From assembly GCA_026874595.1 (NCBI GenBank), contig CM049316.1:29931339-29995338 (forward strand): DNA of 64,000 nt, given 5' to 3'. Shown in pieces: positions 12,701-22,000 of the stretch. This DNA is from Sipunculus nudus. Taxonomy: Eukaryota > Annelida > Sipuncula > Golfingiida > Sipunculidae. Each line of letters starts with the position of its first letter. Within the stretch, counting starts at the first letter, position 1. Under the pieces are notes generated by a model. It did not search any database, had not been told where the DNA came from, and saw only the letters and a list, made by a program, of their open reading frames with translations. Position numbers and translations under genes: made by a program.

Positions 12701-15700
12701 GCTGCTTTTTATATTCTTTGCAACTACAGAATACTTGGGAAGAGGGGTATAACCCTTTAAGCTTGTGAATAAAAGTAAATTCCAGTGCTATTAAATATTC
12801 ATTTCACACTATTTGCAGGTCATATCACATTGCTTCTGAAGCAGACCATTTATTTGGGAACACACCATAAATCAGTTATCTTAAGTTTGATTACATGTAA
12901 AAATGCATCACTTAAAGCAGTCAGCCATTATTGAATACAGCTAAAATTCACTGTACATGATACCTGTCCTGCATATACTCATTCATCAGAAGATGCATGG
13001 GAAAGTAATTTTGAGTGCGAATCAAAAAAACATATTTTCCACCTTGGGTGGTATGGAACCATTCAACCTAGAGACTGAAACTATCGCCAGGTCCTAAACA
13101 GGTTGGTTCAAATGCCTGAACAAGCAAGCTTTTGACTAAAAACCAGATCATGTACAATGGAAGAGACCTATAAAAACAAGTTTTCACTCACCTCCAGAAG
13201 TTCTATGTTGTTCCTGGAGAGGTCCAGGTTTTTGAGCCGGTTGAAGTTCTTTAAGGCATTGTTGATGCTGGAAATCTTCTCATGGTAAGTACCAGGTAAG
13301 GCCAGGGATCTAACATCCTCTGTCAGAGTATTAAAGCCATGGTAATAAGTAATAATTAAAGTATTGCCTATCAGAGAAAGAGTCAATGCACCAAACTGTA
13401 TTAGATCATTCCATCCAAGTATTAACAGGACGTATATTGTCAATTATAAGTGCTTTTTATCTGTTAAATAAATGCAAATTGTATGACACAATATGGTAAT
13501 CTAATAGTGTGAATATTTAATAAACAATTCAATATTAATGTCACTATCAATTTAAGATAACATCTGTACCTTTTCACTATACTGTCCCCAACCTCCAAAA
13601 CAAACAGGAAGAATATGAGTAGTTTATAATTTTCATAACTGTAATCTGAAAATCATACCTAATCAAAATTGGAAAGACAATTTTCTCTAAATTTAAAATA
13701 TTCACTTCTTATTTTTTACAGTAACACGTACACCTGCTATTCAGAATAAAAGACACCATAATACATTAAATCACTTAATTAATATAAGATTTTTTCTTTT
13801 TTAATTTTGAATTTATTCTGCAAATTAAGTACACTTAACTTGTAGGAAAAAATAAACGACTATGATTCAATATGGCTAATATATCTAAAAACAAAGAATG
13901 ATTAGACATTAAAAAAATGTCTCTTGATATTTGGTCAATGCTATCTAATACTTACACACAAAGTAATTATGTGGTAGTGGTATACATTTTGGAAAATTCC
14001 TGTAAAATATCATGATTAGGTAAGCCCGACAAGAATTTTGTTTCATTTCAATACAAGGAAACTAATTTTAATATTGAATATCTTATTACAATCATATCTA
14101 TAGGACCAAATATATAACTTTTTGAGTTACCAAGTAACTTTCTAAATTATGATAAAAAAACAAAGTAAATGTCAAACAAGCAATGGTTTCCCTGTAAATA
14201 CTACTGTCACTATTAAATAGATAGGTTAAATGGAACATAAGTTTGAAGTCTGTTATTCTCAGAAATTGAACAGTTTAGGGGTATTTATGTTTAGTCTGGG
14301 AATAAAGTCCCTGCTATTCTCATAAATAAAACAGTATTGGGAAATAAATTTAGTTTTCAGAATAAACCAAGTTAATTAAAAAAGGTTTTAAAATGAAACT
14401 GAAAGTAATAAATTTAATTATTTCACCAAATTAAACACAAGACAGATTTACCACTTAATAAAAGAAAGTAGTGATCAACTGATTTATTTAATCCTATCAA
14501 TATTCCTAGACACACTCAGATTAACAAAAATAACCAAACTTTGTGACCAAAGTAGACCAAAGTATTTTAGCCAAAATGTATAATGGACAGGTAAGTAAAC
14601 AGCAGCCCTGTTCAACTTATGGTTGATGGTCTCACAGTTTAATGTTATACTTATTCATGCATTATATGATTTGGCAAGGGCTGCCTTAGTAATTCAGAAT
14701 GAATGTATTCAAGATCAGCAAGTTAATCATTTGGTAGAATGGTAAACAGAGGGCCACTCCAATACAGAACTTCATCACATTTTTTTCAATATACTGCTGT
14801 TTGGAGTATTTGTGACATTAAAATTCTAAAGGTACCAAATGCAGTCAAATAAACCTAAATGGGTATAAGAGACTATCTGAATTCTGGTGATGTACCGTAA
14901 AATCTGTGAAATTTCGTACCTCGATGAATTTTGTACATGGTCTTTCTTCAGTAACCATAATTATTAAAATGACATGTTAAATTTCGAACTGCCGATGGTC
15001 TGTTACGCCATATTTGACGTTAGCAGGACTGCCGTGAATGTAACACTGACTTAACCTCACCCTGTTATCTGGTTTTGAACAAGCCTACTGGTCCGATCGA
15101 TGTGAATGCCATGCTATTGATAATTAATATGAATTATATCTACATCATATAGAATGTAATTTGACTGTAAACTAAGATTTTTGTTTCAGCGACAATAGAA
15201 AAGCTTAAAATATCTCTTATGTGAGTTGCTTAATTGTCCGGGGTGCGAGCGACACGCCGTGAATAACTGACAGATGTCCATGAAGTTTGATGGAGGTTGG
15301 AAATTGGATAATCATGATTAACTCCGTAAATGATCTCAAGAACACTAGCTTTACGTGCATCGTAAAGGGGGATTTCCGTGTGTAAGCCAGGTTCAAATTG
15401 GTCTCTTTCAAGCAAGCTCAGCGCTCTGGTGTATGTAATAGCAATGTTAATCAGTTTGAAAATTAATGCTAATTTCCATAAAAACATTTAAAATAAATAT
15501 CTTGAATGTCACACCAGAACGACCCAGTTTCGAGTACCCGGGTACCATATCACCCAACAATCAAGTCACACGAGATCAAACGGTACATCAAAGAGCTGGC
15601 AGACGTTCATGAAGTTTAACGGAGGTTGGATATTTGATATTGGAAAATCAGGATCGATTAACTCTTTAAGTGATCAAAAGACCTCTAGTTTTTTGTGCCC

Positions 15701-18478
15701 CATTAGTGGGGATTTCCATGCGTAAGCCAACTGAAAAACGATGTCCCCGGGCAAAGCCCCGGATGTCACGCAAGCATGTACGGGTGTCGAGCTTCATGAC
15801 AGGATTAAATCCTTCAGATATACTTTTTAAGATTACTTTTCCAAAGTGATTTAATATAAAATAAACAACACAAGTATAGAAAATAATGTTTTTATTCATG
15901 ATGAATGCAAAATCGGCAAGTGAATACTTGAGGCTCCTATTATCGCCCACTGCCGACGAGGCATCTCAACTTGTCAAGACCATAATTTTAAAACTGCTGA
16001 AATGGATTGTTAAATTTCGGACTTCCACAAATTTAATTATTTTTTTCTGTACGAAATTTCACAGATTTTACGGTAGTTGATCATGCAAGGTTCTGCTTGA
16101 TAGGCTAGAATTTCGCTGGGTAATTTTGTGTCTCAGCAAACCTTCCTCTTCCCCCCCCCCCAAGTTCAAACATTTTCATGAGGTTTCAGCCAAGTGCTTC
16201 AAATAAAACAATAAAAGTTACTGATTTATCTACTATTTTCAGCCTACATGCATGACATCAAGTATAAGAAAACTTAAAAAAACTTACTTTTGTAAATTTT
16301 ATATATAACGCGTCTAGGTTCACAGTGTACAAAATACTTTTTTATGGTAAGGTGCACCTGTGCACCACAGCTTATACCACTGGGTGCACAAATTAATTTC
16401 AAGATGGGCAAATACATTAATGTCATAACAGTTATTTTATTACAGCAAAATTATATTTTACACACGTATTTCAGTTCAGTAAAATTATAAGCTAAGGGTT
16501 TAAACCTGAACAAAATGGGACCTTGAATAATATCCATCTAAAGAAAAGCTGTGATCACTGGATCTATATACATGTATTGTCTAGTTTGATGTCATGTTTT
16601 AGTTTATTTGTCCTTGTCTGATCATCTGGACTGTCAGATGTGCATGTGCCTTAAGAACGATCCTGCATATCTGTCCTAGTTGACGGCCTCAGGTGCACAC
16701 TGTGCACCTTGCAGTGATACAGTGGGTGCACAAAATGGTTTTTTGGTTCATCTGTGCACCTAGGCACCCAGTATTTCAAACACATAACATCCACCATTCA
16801 ATCATTTATCTTTGTGCAGTGCCAGTGGTGTGTTGCTGATTTCTTCTAATATACTATTTGCATCCTACTGAATAGTGATGATTGCAGGTGTCCCAGGCAT
16901 AATAAATGATGTGCACCAGAGCACTATACCAGACTACCAGGCAACTCTTTGGATAGAAGAGAACCTTAATGTGAAAACTCTTTTGAGTTTCACATGAACA
17001 AAGGAATGTAATGTGATATTTTATGCTTCAGTTCTTTTGTGGTGGAGCATCTTTATATCTATGAAAAGAGTGCACCAGGTAAGCATATTATCAAAAATAA
17101 TAATGATACAAGCACTACACGGGAGATAAGAGACCATGTCTAAAAGTATGCGTTGTAATGTTCCATGGAATACACTACTCAGGTTTTCTGTTGATCAGGA
17201 ACTGCTTAATTATTCCTGTGTCTTTGTCACACTTTTTTATAGTGCTCATAGCCTCTAACAGATATGCACTAAAGTACATATATACTGGTATATTAGGTAT
17301 ATTTCTTACCTGCATTTATATCCACTGTTTGGTCAACAATACAAGGAAATAAAATGAGCATTATAAAATATTGAAAGGGCATCAATTAAGTTCATTTTGA
17401 GTTATAAAAGTTAAAATGTCAACATTCAAATGTACAGATACATTATACAACACATTTAATTTTATTATACAAGGACACTGTGAATGGTACGTTGGTACAA
17501 TTACAGAACAGGTGCCTACAGCTAATGGATTTACTCCAAAGATAATGCTGAAGAGTGCATATATGACGAAAAATTGTTACTTTTTGATTTATATATCATC
17601 ACAATATATACTAATAAATCTGTGTTGCTGCCAAAATATTGTCCTCTGTAGTATGTAAATTAACTAATCCCTTCATACATATAAAATTATATTAATTTTA
17701 TGTTAGGTACCTGTACTGAGCGAGTTCGGAATTCTGTCTAGGGCTTGGGTTAGCTCGACATGGTAAGGGCGATATATTTGATGGGCTATGAGAAAAAGTG
17801 TGTTTGATACTTGTAATAACATATGAATACTAAAATTCCAGTATAGTTTGACCTATTTTCATGGTAATAATCAGTATACTAAATCTGAATATCCAACCTC
17901 CATCTTCCAGTTTAAGTGTCTAGGTTCATTGGCGTTTTCATAACATCCACCACCTGTTCATAATGGGGGTGCAGACAGATCTCCGAACTCATGCTAACTA
18001 TTCTATAATCATTCACTGTGACAAGTATGAGCTACTGATGAAAAAGTTATTGCAAATGAAGAATAACAAATTATAATTTAAAATATTAATAATTTAAATA
18101 TAAATTAGTACACAAATTTATATAAATAAACATTTATACATGACGAAGAAATATAATATATTTTGACTGAGCTATTAAGCCTGTTGTGTTTGAATTAAAA
18201 CCATATAAAGTGAGGAATTTCTACTGGAAACGTGTTGCATTAAGTCATAAACTGCAACTGAACAAGTCTGCACAGTGACACTGACAGCGAGCGATAATAG
18301 AGGAATCGTCACATGTTCTGTTCAGTAAGTCACCATTTTCCAACATCAACGGTTTTGGTGACTGTATAATACACGGAGCAACCAGAGACTACAATAGCAG
18401 TAGTTTTTACTCACCTAAGTTGTTGTGCTTGAGTTGCACTCTCTCCCGTATCCACTGTTCTGAGATGGTCAGCGCCAT
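3619..18478 (-). CDS. CEP72/LRRC36-like leucine-rich-repeat protein, 5' part, nine exons
   Basis: Gene-level entry. Joining exons 18415-18478, 13192-13319, 12618-12655, 11484-11638, 8383-8541, 7552-7680, 6501-6562, 4756-4837 and 3619-3745 gives about 314 codons with matching phases and GT/AG borders. The start (MALTISEQWI) is an ATG in AAAATGG context. Residues 22-128 hold leucine-rich repeats (LPGTYHEKI, LKNLDLSRNNIELLE, LEKLNLYYNNI, LQELDLRLNPV) ending in the LRR cap EPDYRLYLIHMLPNLRRLDD, which is characteristic of CEP72 and its paralogue LRRC36. In vertebrates CEP72 is a centrosomal/centriolar-satellite protein that helps recruit gamma-tubulin complexes. After the LRRs comes a polar, probably disordered region. 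The C-terminal coiled-coil expected of CEP72 is not found, so the 3' end is outside the window or displaced by the retroelement at 1-2618. Assignment between CEP72 and LRRC36 is not settled. Confidence 0.85.
3758..4094. mobile_element. PIF/Harbinger-like MITE, copy 1 (337 bp)
   Basis: Begins TAA|GGCCAAAA and ends TTTTGGCC|TAA, i.e. a TAA target duplication with terminal inverted repeats that continue into GGTATGGTTCTCAGGC-type sequence (slightly mutated at the left end). Same length as, and reverse complement of, 60475-60811. A 3-bp TWA duplication is characteristic of PIF/Harbinger. No coding capacity. It lies 12 bases upstream of the exon 9 acceptor. Confidence 0.8.
4756..4837 (-). CDS. CEP72-like exon 8
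   Basis: 82-base exon starting VPPLDLSKLDDPYSKTQSES after TCCAG and ending at a GTATGA donor. In phase with exons 7 and 9. No domain recognised. Confidence 0.78.
5403..5475. repeat. (TAA)n microsatellite
   Basis: Imperfect TAA/ATA trinucleotide repeat in intron 8 of the CEP72-like gene. The short Ile-rich ORF here is its translation. Confidence 0.9.
6501..6562 (-). CDS. CEP72-like exon 7
   Basis: 62-base exon encoding VHEMDKAAAHTESGTFAQPL, between TTTACAG and GTAAGT, in phase with both neighbours. Low-complexity polar sequence. Confidence 0.75.
7552..7680 (-). CDS. CEP72-like exon 6
   Basis: Phase-consistent 129-base exon encoding VLEADDMEVLDLIARAGHK and then a polar stretch ending VEDYPTQ. 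Acceptor ACAG, donor GTAAGT. No known domain. Confidence 0.8.
8383..8541 (-). CDS. CEP72-like exon 5
   Basis: Starts DDRAVRDSERRAALMHFTTD, directly after the LRR cap as in CEP72/LRRC36 (LDDRPV-type continuation), then a Pro/Glu-rich stretch ending AEHIRKMGRPG. Acceptor CAG, donor GTAACC. Confidence 0.9.
11116..11163. repeat. (GA)n microsatellite
   Basis: GAGAGA repeats with small interruptions in the intron between the exons ending at 8541 and 11484. Confidence 0.9.
11484..11638 (-). CDS. CEP72-like exon 4 (LRR and LRR cap)
   Basis: Encodes YYNNIGNLSELSRLRHN, the LRR LQELDLRLNPVARNEPD and the cap YRLYLIHMLPNLRRL. Acceptor CAG at 11641-11639, donor GTAAGT. This is the strongest family signature in the gene. 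Confidence 0.95.
12299..12317. repeat. Poly-G tract
   Basis: About 18 uninterrupted G on the + strand (poly-C on the gene's sense strand), in the intron between exons 3 and 4 of the CEP72-like gene. Confidence 0.9.
12618..12655 (-). CDS. CEP72-like exon 3 (38-bp LRR microexon)
   Basis: A 38-base exon between TAG and GTATCC. It encodes GLQHLKLLEKLNL and joins in frame to the YYNNIGNL start of the next exon, completing an LRR. Confidence 0.85.
13192..13319 (-). CDS. CEP72-like exon 2 (LRR start)
   Basis: Acceptor CAG at 13322-13320 and donor GTGAGT. Encodes EDVRSLALPGTYHEKIS, then an LRR with the LKNLDLSRNNIELLE core. The LPGTYHEKI signature is typical of the CEP72/LRRC36 family. Confidence 0.92.
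13320..14892. other. CEP72-like intron 1, left part
   Basis: AT-rich, no supported feature. The apparent ORF around 13168-13443 is exon 2 extended into intron. Confidence 0.5.
14893..16075. mobile_element. 1.18-kb element with perfect 27-bp terminal inverted repeats
   Basis: The left end 14893-14919 (TACCGTAAAATCTGTG...) is the exact reverse complement of 16049-16075. If the outermost TA is the target duplication, this is the Tc1/mariner pattern, with ends CCGTAAAATC. The inside contains a diverged direct repeat: 15262-15425 and 15598-15770 share ATGAAGTTTRAYGGAGGTTGG and GGGGATTTCCRTGYGTAAGCC. No transposase ORF. It lies in intron 1 of the CEP72-like gene. Confidence 0.8.
16340..16790. repeat. 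GTGCAC-palindrome repeat pair
   Basis: Clusters of GGTGCAC/GTGCACC at 16352-16395 and 16690-16775: GGTGCACCTGTGCACC followed by a CACTGGGTGCACAAA-type motif, then the same arrangement about 340 bases later. Possible ends of, or a duplication within, a diverged repeat. Confidence 0.45.
17722..17990. mobile_element. Small MITE-like element with 18-bp inverted ends
   Basis: GAGTTCGGAATTCTGTCT at 17722-17739 and AGACAGATCTCCGAACTC at 17973-17990 are inverted repeats with two mismatches, bounding ~270 bp without coding capacity. Family unknown. Confidence 0.5.
18415..18478 (-). CDS. CEP72-like exon 1
   Basis: Start codon at 18478-18476; encodes MALTISEQWIRERV followed by QLKHNNL and ends in phase 1 at a GTGAGT donor. 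The junction to exon 2 restores a glutamate (NNL-E-DVRSL). The first 21 residues lead straight into the first LRR-like strand, as in CEP72. Confidence 0.85.
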
Positions 18479-19639
18479 TTTCCAAGCGTGCACTGGCGGC
18501 CAGGGCAACACGAGCAGGCAGCAACCCGGCCTGCTGATTGGTCAAAAATATAGGTCAACGTGACCTGCATTTGAGGTTGTAAACAAATGCACGTGTGCGC
18601 ACCTCTGACATGTGCCACAAACAAATCTTGTGTCGTGATGAGAGGCATGTTGATGTCGTTTTCGTTGAATAACATAAAATTTTCAAACTTAATATATACA
18701 GTAAACATTTATAAGTCTGAGGGAAACGTCATAACTTAACTGAATTAATTGAAGTGTATAAAAATGTTTGCAATATCAACCATATTGAAAATGGTTCATT
18801 ATTAAATTCAGCTGGTCTTGATTTATATACTGTCTTGGGCAAATATGTCTGGTCATGTATATAAATAGTCAATGGCCCAGCTTTGCTTAGATTCAGTATT
18901 TGTCAGCATATGACACATTAGTATATATGATAAATTATGACTTAATTTATTTCAATATGCTTTTAATGTAAAATCAAATTAATATATATTAATATATAAT
19001 ATATATTATTTTATATTTTATTTTATATATATATTTAACTTTAAAATTTCTTCTACCTAGTTTAAACAGACCACATCATTAATTTAAACACTAATATTTT
19101 TTGGCACTCAAATTTCCAATCATAATTTTAGTATTAAGGATAAACTTAAGACAGGAGCTTTATTATAATTAAAAACACATTTTAAAATATTATTTGAACA
19201 TTTAGACTAGTTTCATCCTCAGGTGAATTTCAGAAAGTACTTTCACAAGAACTGTCCTCATGGATAAATATTAAATTTCATATAAAATTTTTATTAATTT
19301 AAACTGTTAAATGTCCAGCAATAACTGATCAGACAATGTCAGACATTCTAGTTTGAGGCTGCTGACAAATTATTTCAGATTCCAAATTCAATTTATATTT
19401 GAAATCACTTAAGTCTCTGAAACATAATTATATGGAAGATTTATTAGAGAAAAGCTTATATATGCATTATTAAGATTTCTACTATTATTTCATTTGGACT
19501 TTTGTGAATAACTAATGTTTTTCCAAAAACAAACTGGTTTCATGTTTAGATAGTAAATGTAAATAGAAAATAATCAGTACCAGATCAAAAAAAAGTTTCT
19601 CAAACTTGCTTTCACATAGAAGCCAACTTACTTGTAGAA

Positions 19640-20310
19640 TCGCCTCAATGTTACCAGGTCCTGTGTCTCTTTGTTTGTTGGTGTCCTTTTCTTTCTCCCT
19701 TTCTTGTCTCTCACTTTCTTTCCCTCCCTCCCTATCTTAGTCTGACCATTTTTCTCTCTCTGCATCTCTGTTGTTTTTTACTTGCTTTCTCCATGTGTGT
19801 ATCTGTCTGTCTGTCTGATTATTGCTGTCCCTGTCACTCTGTTCTTTTTACTGATCTCTTTATTTCTCTCTCTCTGTCTCACTACTTCTGCATCTCTATC
19901 TCTCTCTTTCTCTCTGATTTCTGTCTCTCTGTCTGTCTCAGTCTCTCTTCCTCGCTCTCTCTTGTCTCTCTGAGTCTGTCCTTTTCTCTCTCTCCTTGTC
20001 TCTCAGTTTCTGATGTCTGTGTCTGTGTTTCTCTCTATTTCTTTCTCACTCCCCCTCAATCAATTTCACTTACTCAATGGCTTTGTTTGTATGCCCCTCT
20101 GTCTTTTTCTGCCTGCCTCTGTTTCTCAGTCTGTTTCTCTCTCTTCACCTATGCTTCTCTCATGTCTTTTTGTGTCTCTTCAATTCTGTCTCTACCTGTC
20201 TTTATATCAATCTCCCTCACTTTTTCATGGTCTCAATCTGTCTTTCTCTCCATTTGTATCTTCCTCTCTCTCACTCCTTCACTACACTTGCTCTCCCTCT
20301 CTCCAAGCGT
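19640..20310. repeat. ~670-bp pyrimidine-rich (TCTC/TGTC) microsatellite tract
   Basis: Dominated by TCTC, TCTG and TTTC on the + strand. Long Ser/Leu/Cys-rich ORFs here (e.g. 19793-20329) reflect the repeat. Confidence 0.9.
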
Positions 20311-20714
20311 GTGGAAAAAATTTGAATGATAGTTTTTAGCACAGACCAAAGCAGCTGTTTTGATAGAGCAACTACTGGAGTTTTTCCTTTATTCATCACA
20401 GATTCTTGAAGTCTGTCACAAATCCCTTATCAATCTCAGGCTACATCCATGAATATGGGATACAGAAGATCTTTCAGGACCTTGAATGATTACAGGCCAG
20501 TGATCTATGGCTCAAACATGTACTCAAGAACTTGTTAACAGACACATACATGTCAAAATTTACCAGGTAATAATTCAGTGGATTTATATTTTTTTGTATT
20601 GCAAATTGTAACATCCTCTATTAATGACCTTTATGCTGCTCATGTACTAGGAGATAGAATGCTTCTACTGGAAATTTCTGCTGAAAATTTATGTGAATTC
20701 ACTGCACCAGTCAG

Positions 20715-20746
20715 CAAATTTTATTTACATAGGTAAATAAAATTTG
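20715..20746. other. Perfect 14-bp-stem hairpin
   Basis: CAAATTTTATTTAC, loop ATAG, then GTAAATAAAATTTG: a perfect inverted repeat in the intergenic region about 1 kb past the fusion-gene stop. Confidence 0.7.
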
Positions 20747-21709
20747 ATTTATATGCATTATTAATAACAACATCTCAGTAAATCCTGGAATGCCTAAAAA
20801 TGCAGACCTACATGGGTACTCAGCTCTTTTCAGCACAAACTGATCTGTGGAGAGCTGATACACCTCTATATTTACACTGCCTGCACAGAGCTTTCCATGT
20901 AGGGAATAAATTGAGGCGCACAATAAAATACAGATTTGGAAAGGAGACACAAGAATTTGCATTGACAGGATCAAAATTGGAGACAACACTCAAATTGAAA
21001 TGAAGATTAATCAGTAAATATAATCATCCAAAGGATAATGTTCTGACAAACACTTTTAACAAGAAACCAAAACATACATGTTGAATAATATGAAATATTT
21101 ATTGTAAGGCTATGTATTAGTATATACATAGGTATACCATGTACAGGCAATGAAGTATAAGTATACTAGTACCTCCAAAATCAATCAGCCTTAAGTTTCC
21201 ATCAATATGGGTAGGGTGAAAACAATTGAGAATTTTCTTTACATTATGTGAATCATTAGCATAACTTAATAACCAATATCTGGTCATGATCCATCCTAAA
21301 ATATATGTAAAGAGATAGTATATATGAAAGCAGCTGGCTCAACAAAATATGTGAAAGAGACTGACATAATCATAAATATAACATTCATGAATATCTACCA
21401 GATATTAATACTCAAGTGATCTGTGATAGCAACATTTTATGAAAGTATGCAGGTCTTGAATGAGCCAAACAGAAGAGATACTACATAAATCTTGGCAATT
21501 ATTCAGATATTTCAATACTCTATGTAACATATTACAATATGAACAAATGGACACTGGCAGCTGCAGGGCCATCATAATATGGACACCTGTATTTAAACAG
21601 ACTGAGAAGATGCAGCCTCTGATGCTGCCATCTGAAGGAAAGTTGTGGTACTACCATAAGAGATAAAGGAAGTAATATTTTTTTATAAAATTAGACATGT
21701 TACATACAC

Positions 21710-21715
21710 TTTATT
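21710..21715 (-). terminator. Poly(A) signal of the fusion gene
   Basis: AATAAA on the minus strand (TTTATT on +), about 60 bases after the stop codon. It implies a very short 3' UTR. Confidence 0.6.
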
Positions 21716-21775
21716 GACAAATCAACTTTAGGAGACCCAGTCTTAGGTTTTTGATATCTAAATCTTGTCTATTCC

Positions 21776-22000
21776 TTATTCTTCTTCCTCTTCTTGTTTT
21801 AGTTTATTTTTTGACACCATAGTCTTCATGTTAACACCTGTTTCACTGATAGCCATGATGGGTTTCATCGCGGCCAGCAGACTGTTGTACAATGTGGGGA
21901 ACATGATCTCCTGATTGGCCAGCAGCTGTTTCATCCGGTGACGTTCCTTTGGAGCCTCAAAGCAGGCTGGGCAATTCTCTGCTATGACTGGTAAGTGCTT
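21776..22000 (-). CDS. Fusion gene exon v (last exon, stop)
   Basis: Begins [20 protein letters not shown], then a helical segment ([20 protein letters not shown]) and a Glu-rich tail KQEEEEE before TAA at 21778-21776. NCPAC is at the position of the third cluster cysteine of TtcA (CNLC in bacterial proteins). Acceptor TTGTAG. Confidence 0.93.
   Translation of the reverse strand, partial: KHLPVIAENCPACFEAPKERHRMKQLLANQEIMFPTLYNSLLAAMKPIMAISETGVNMKTMVSKNKLKQEEEEE

Larger units (their letters stand above)
18479..21709. other. Intergenic region between the two genes
   Basis: 3.2 kb from the start of the CEP72-like gene to the poly(A) signal of the fusion gene. Contains the CEP72-like promoter (no TATA recognised), an AT palindromic stretch near 18980-19035, the pyrimidine-rich tract 19640-20310 and a perfect hairpin at 20715-20746. 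No exon found. Confidence 0.5.

Noticed and set aside
19793-20329. 178-codon Ser/Leu/Cys-rich ORF on the + strand
   Set aside because: It is the translation of a TCTC/TGTC pyrimidine tract; open in several frames and without domain.
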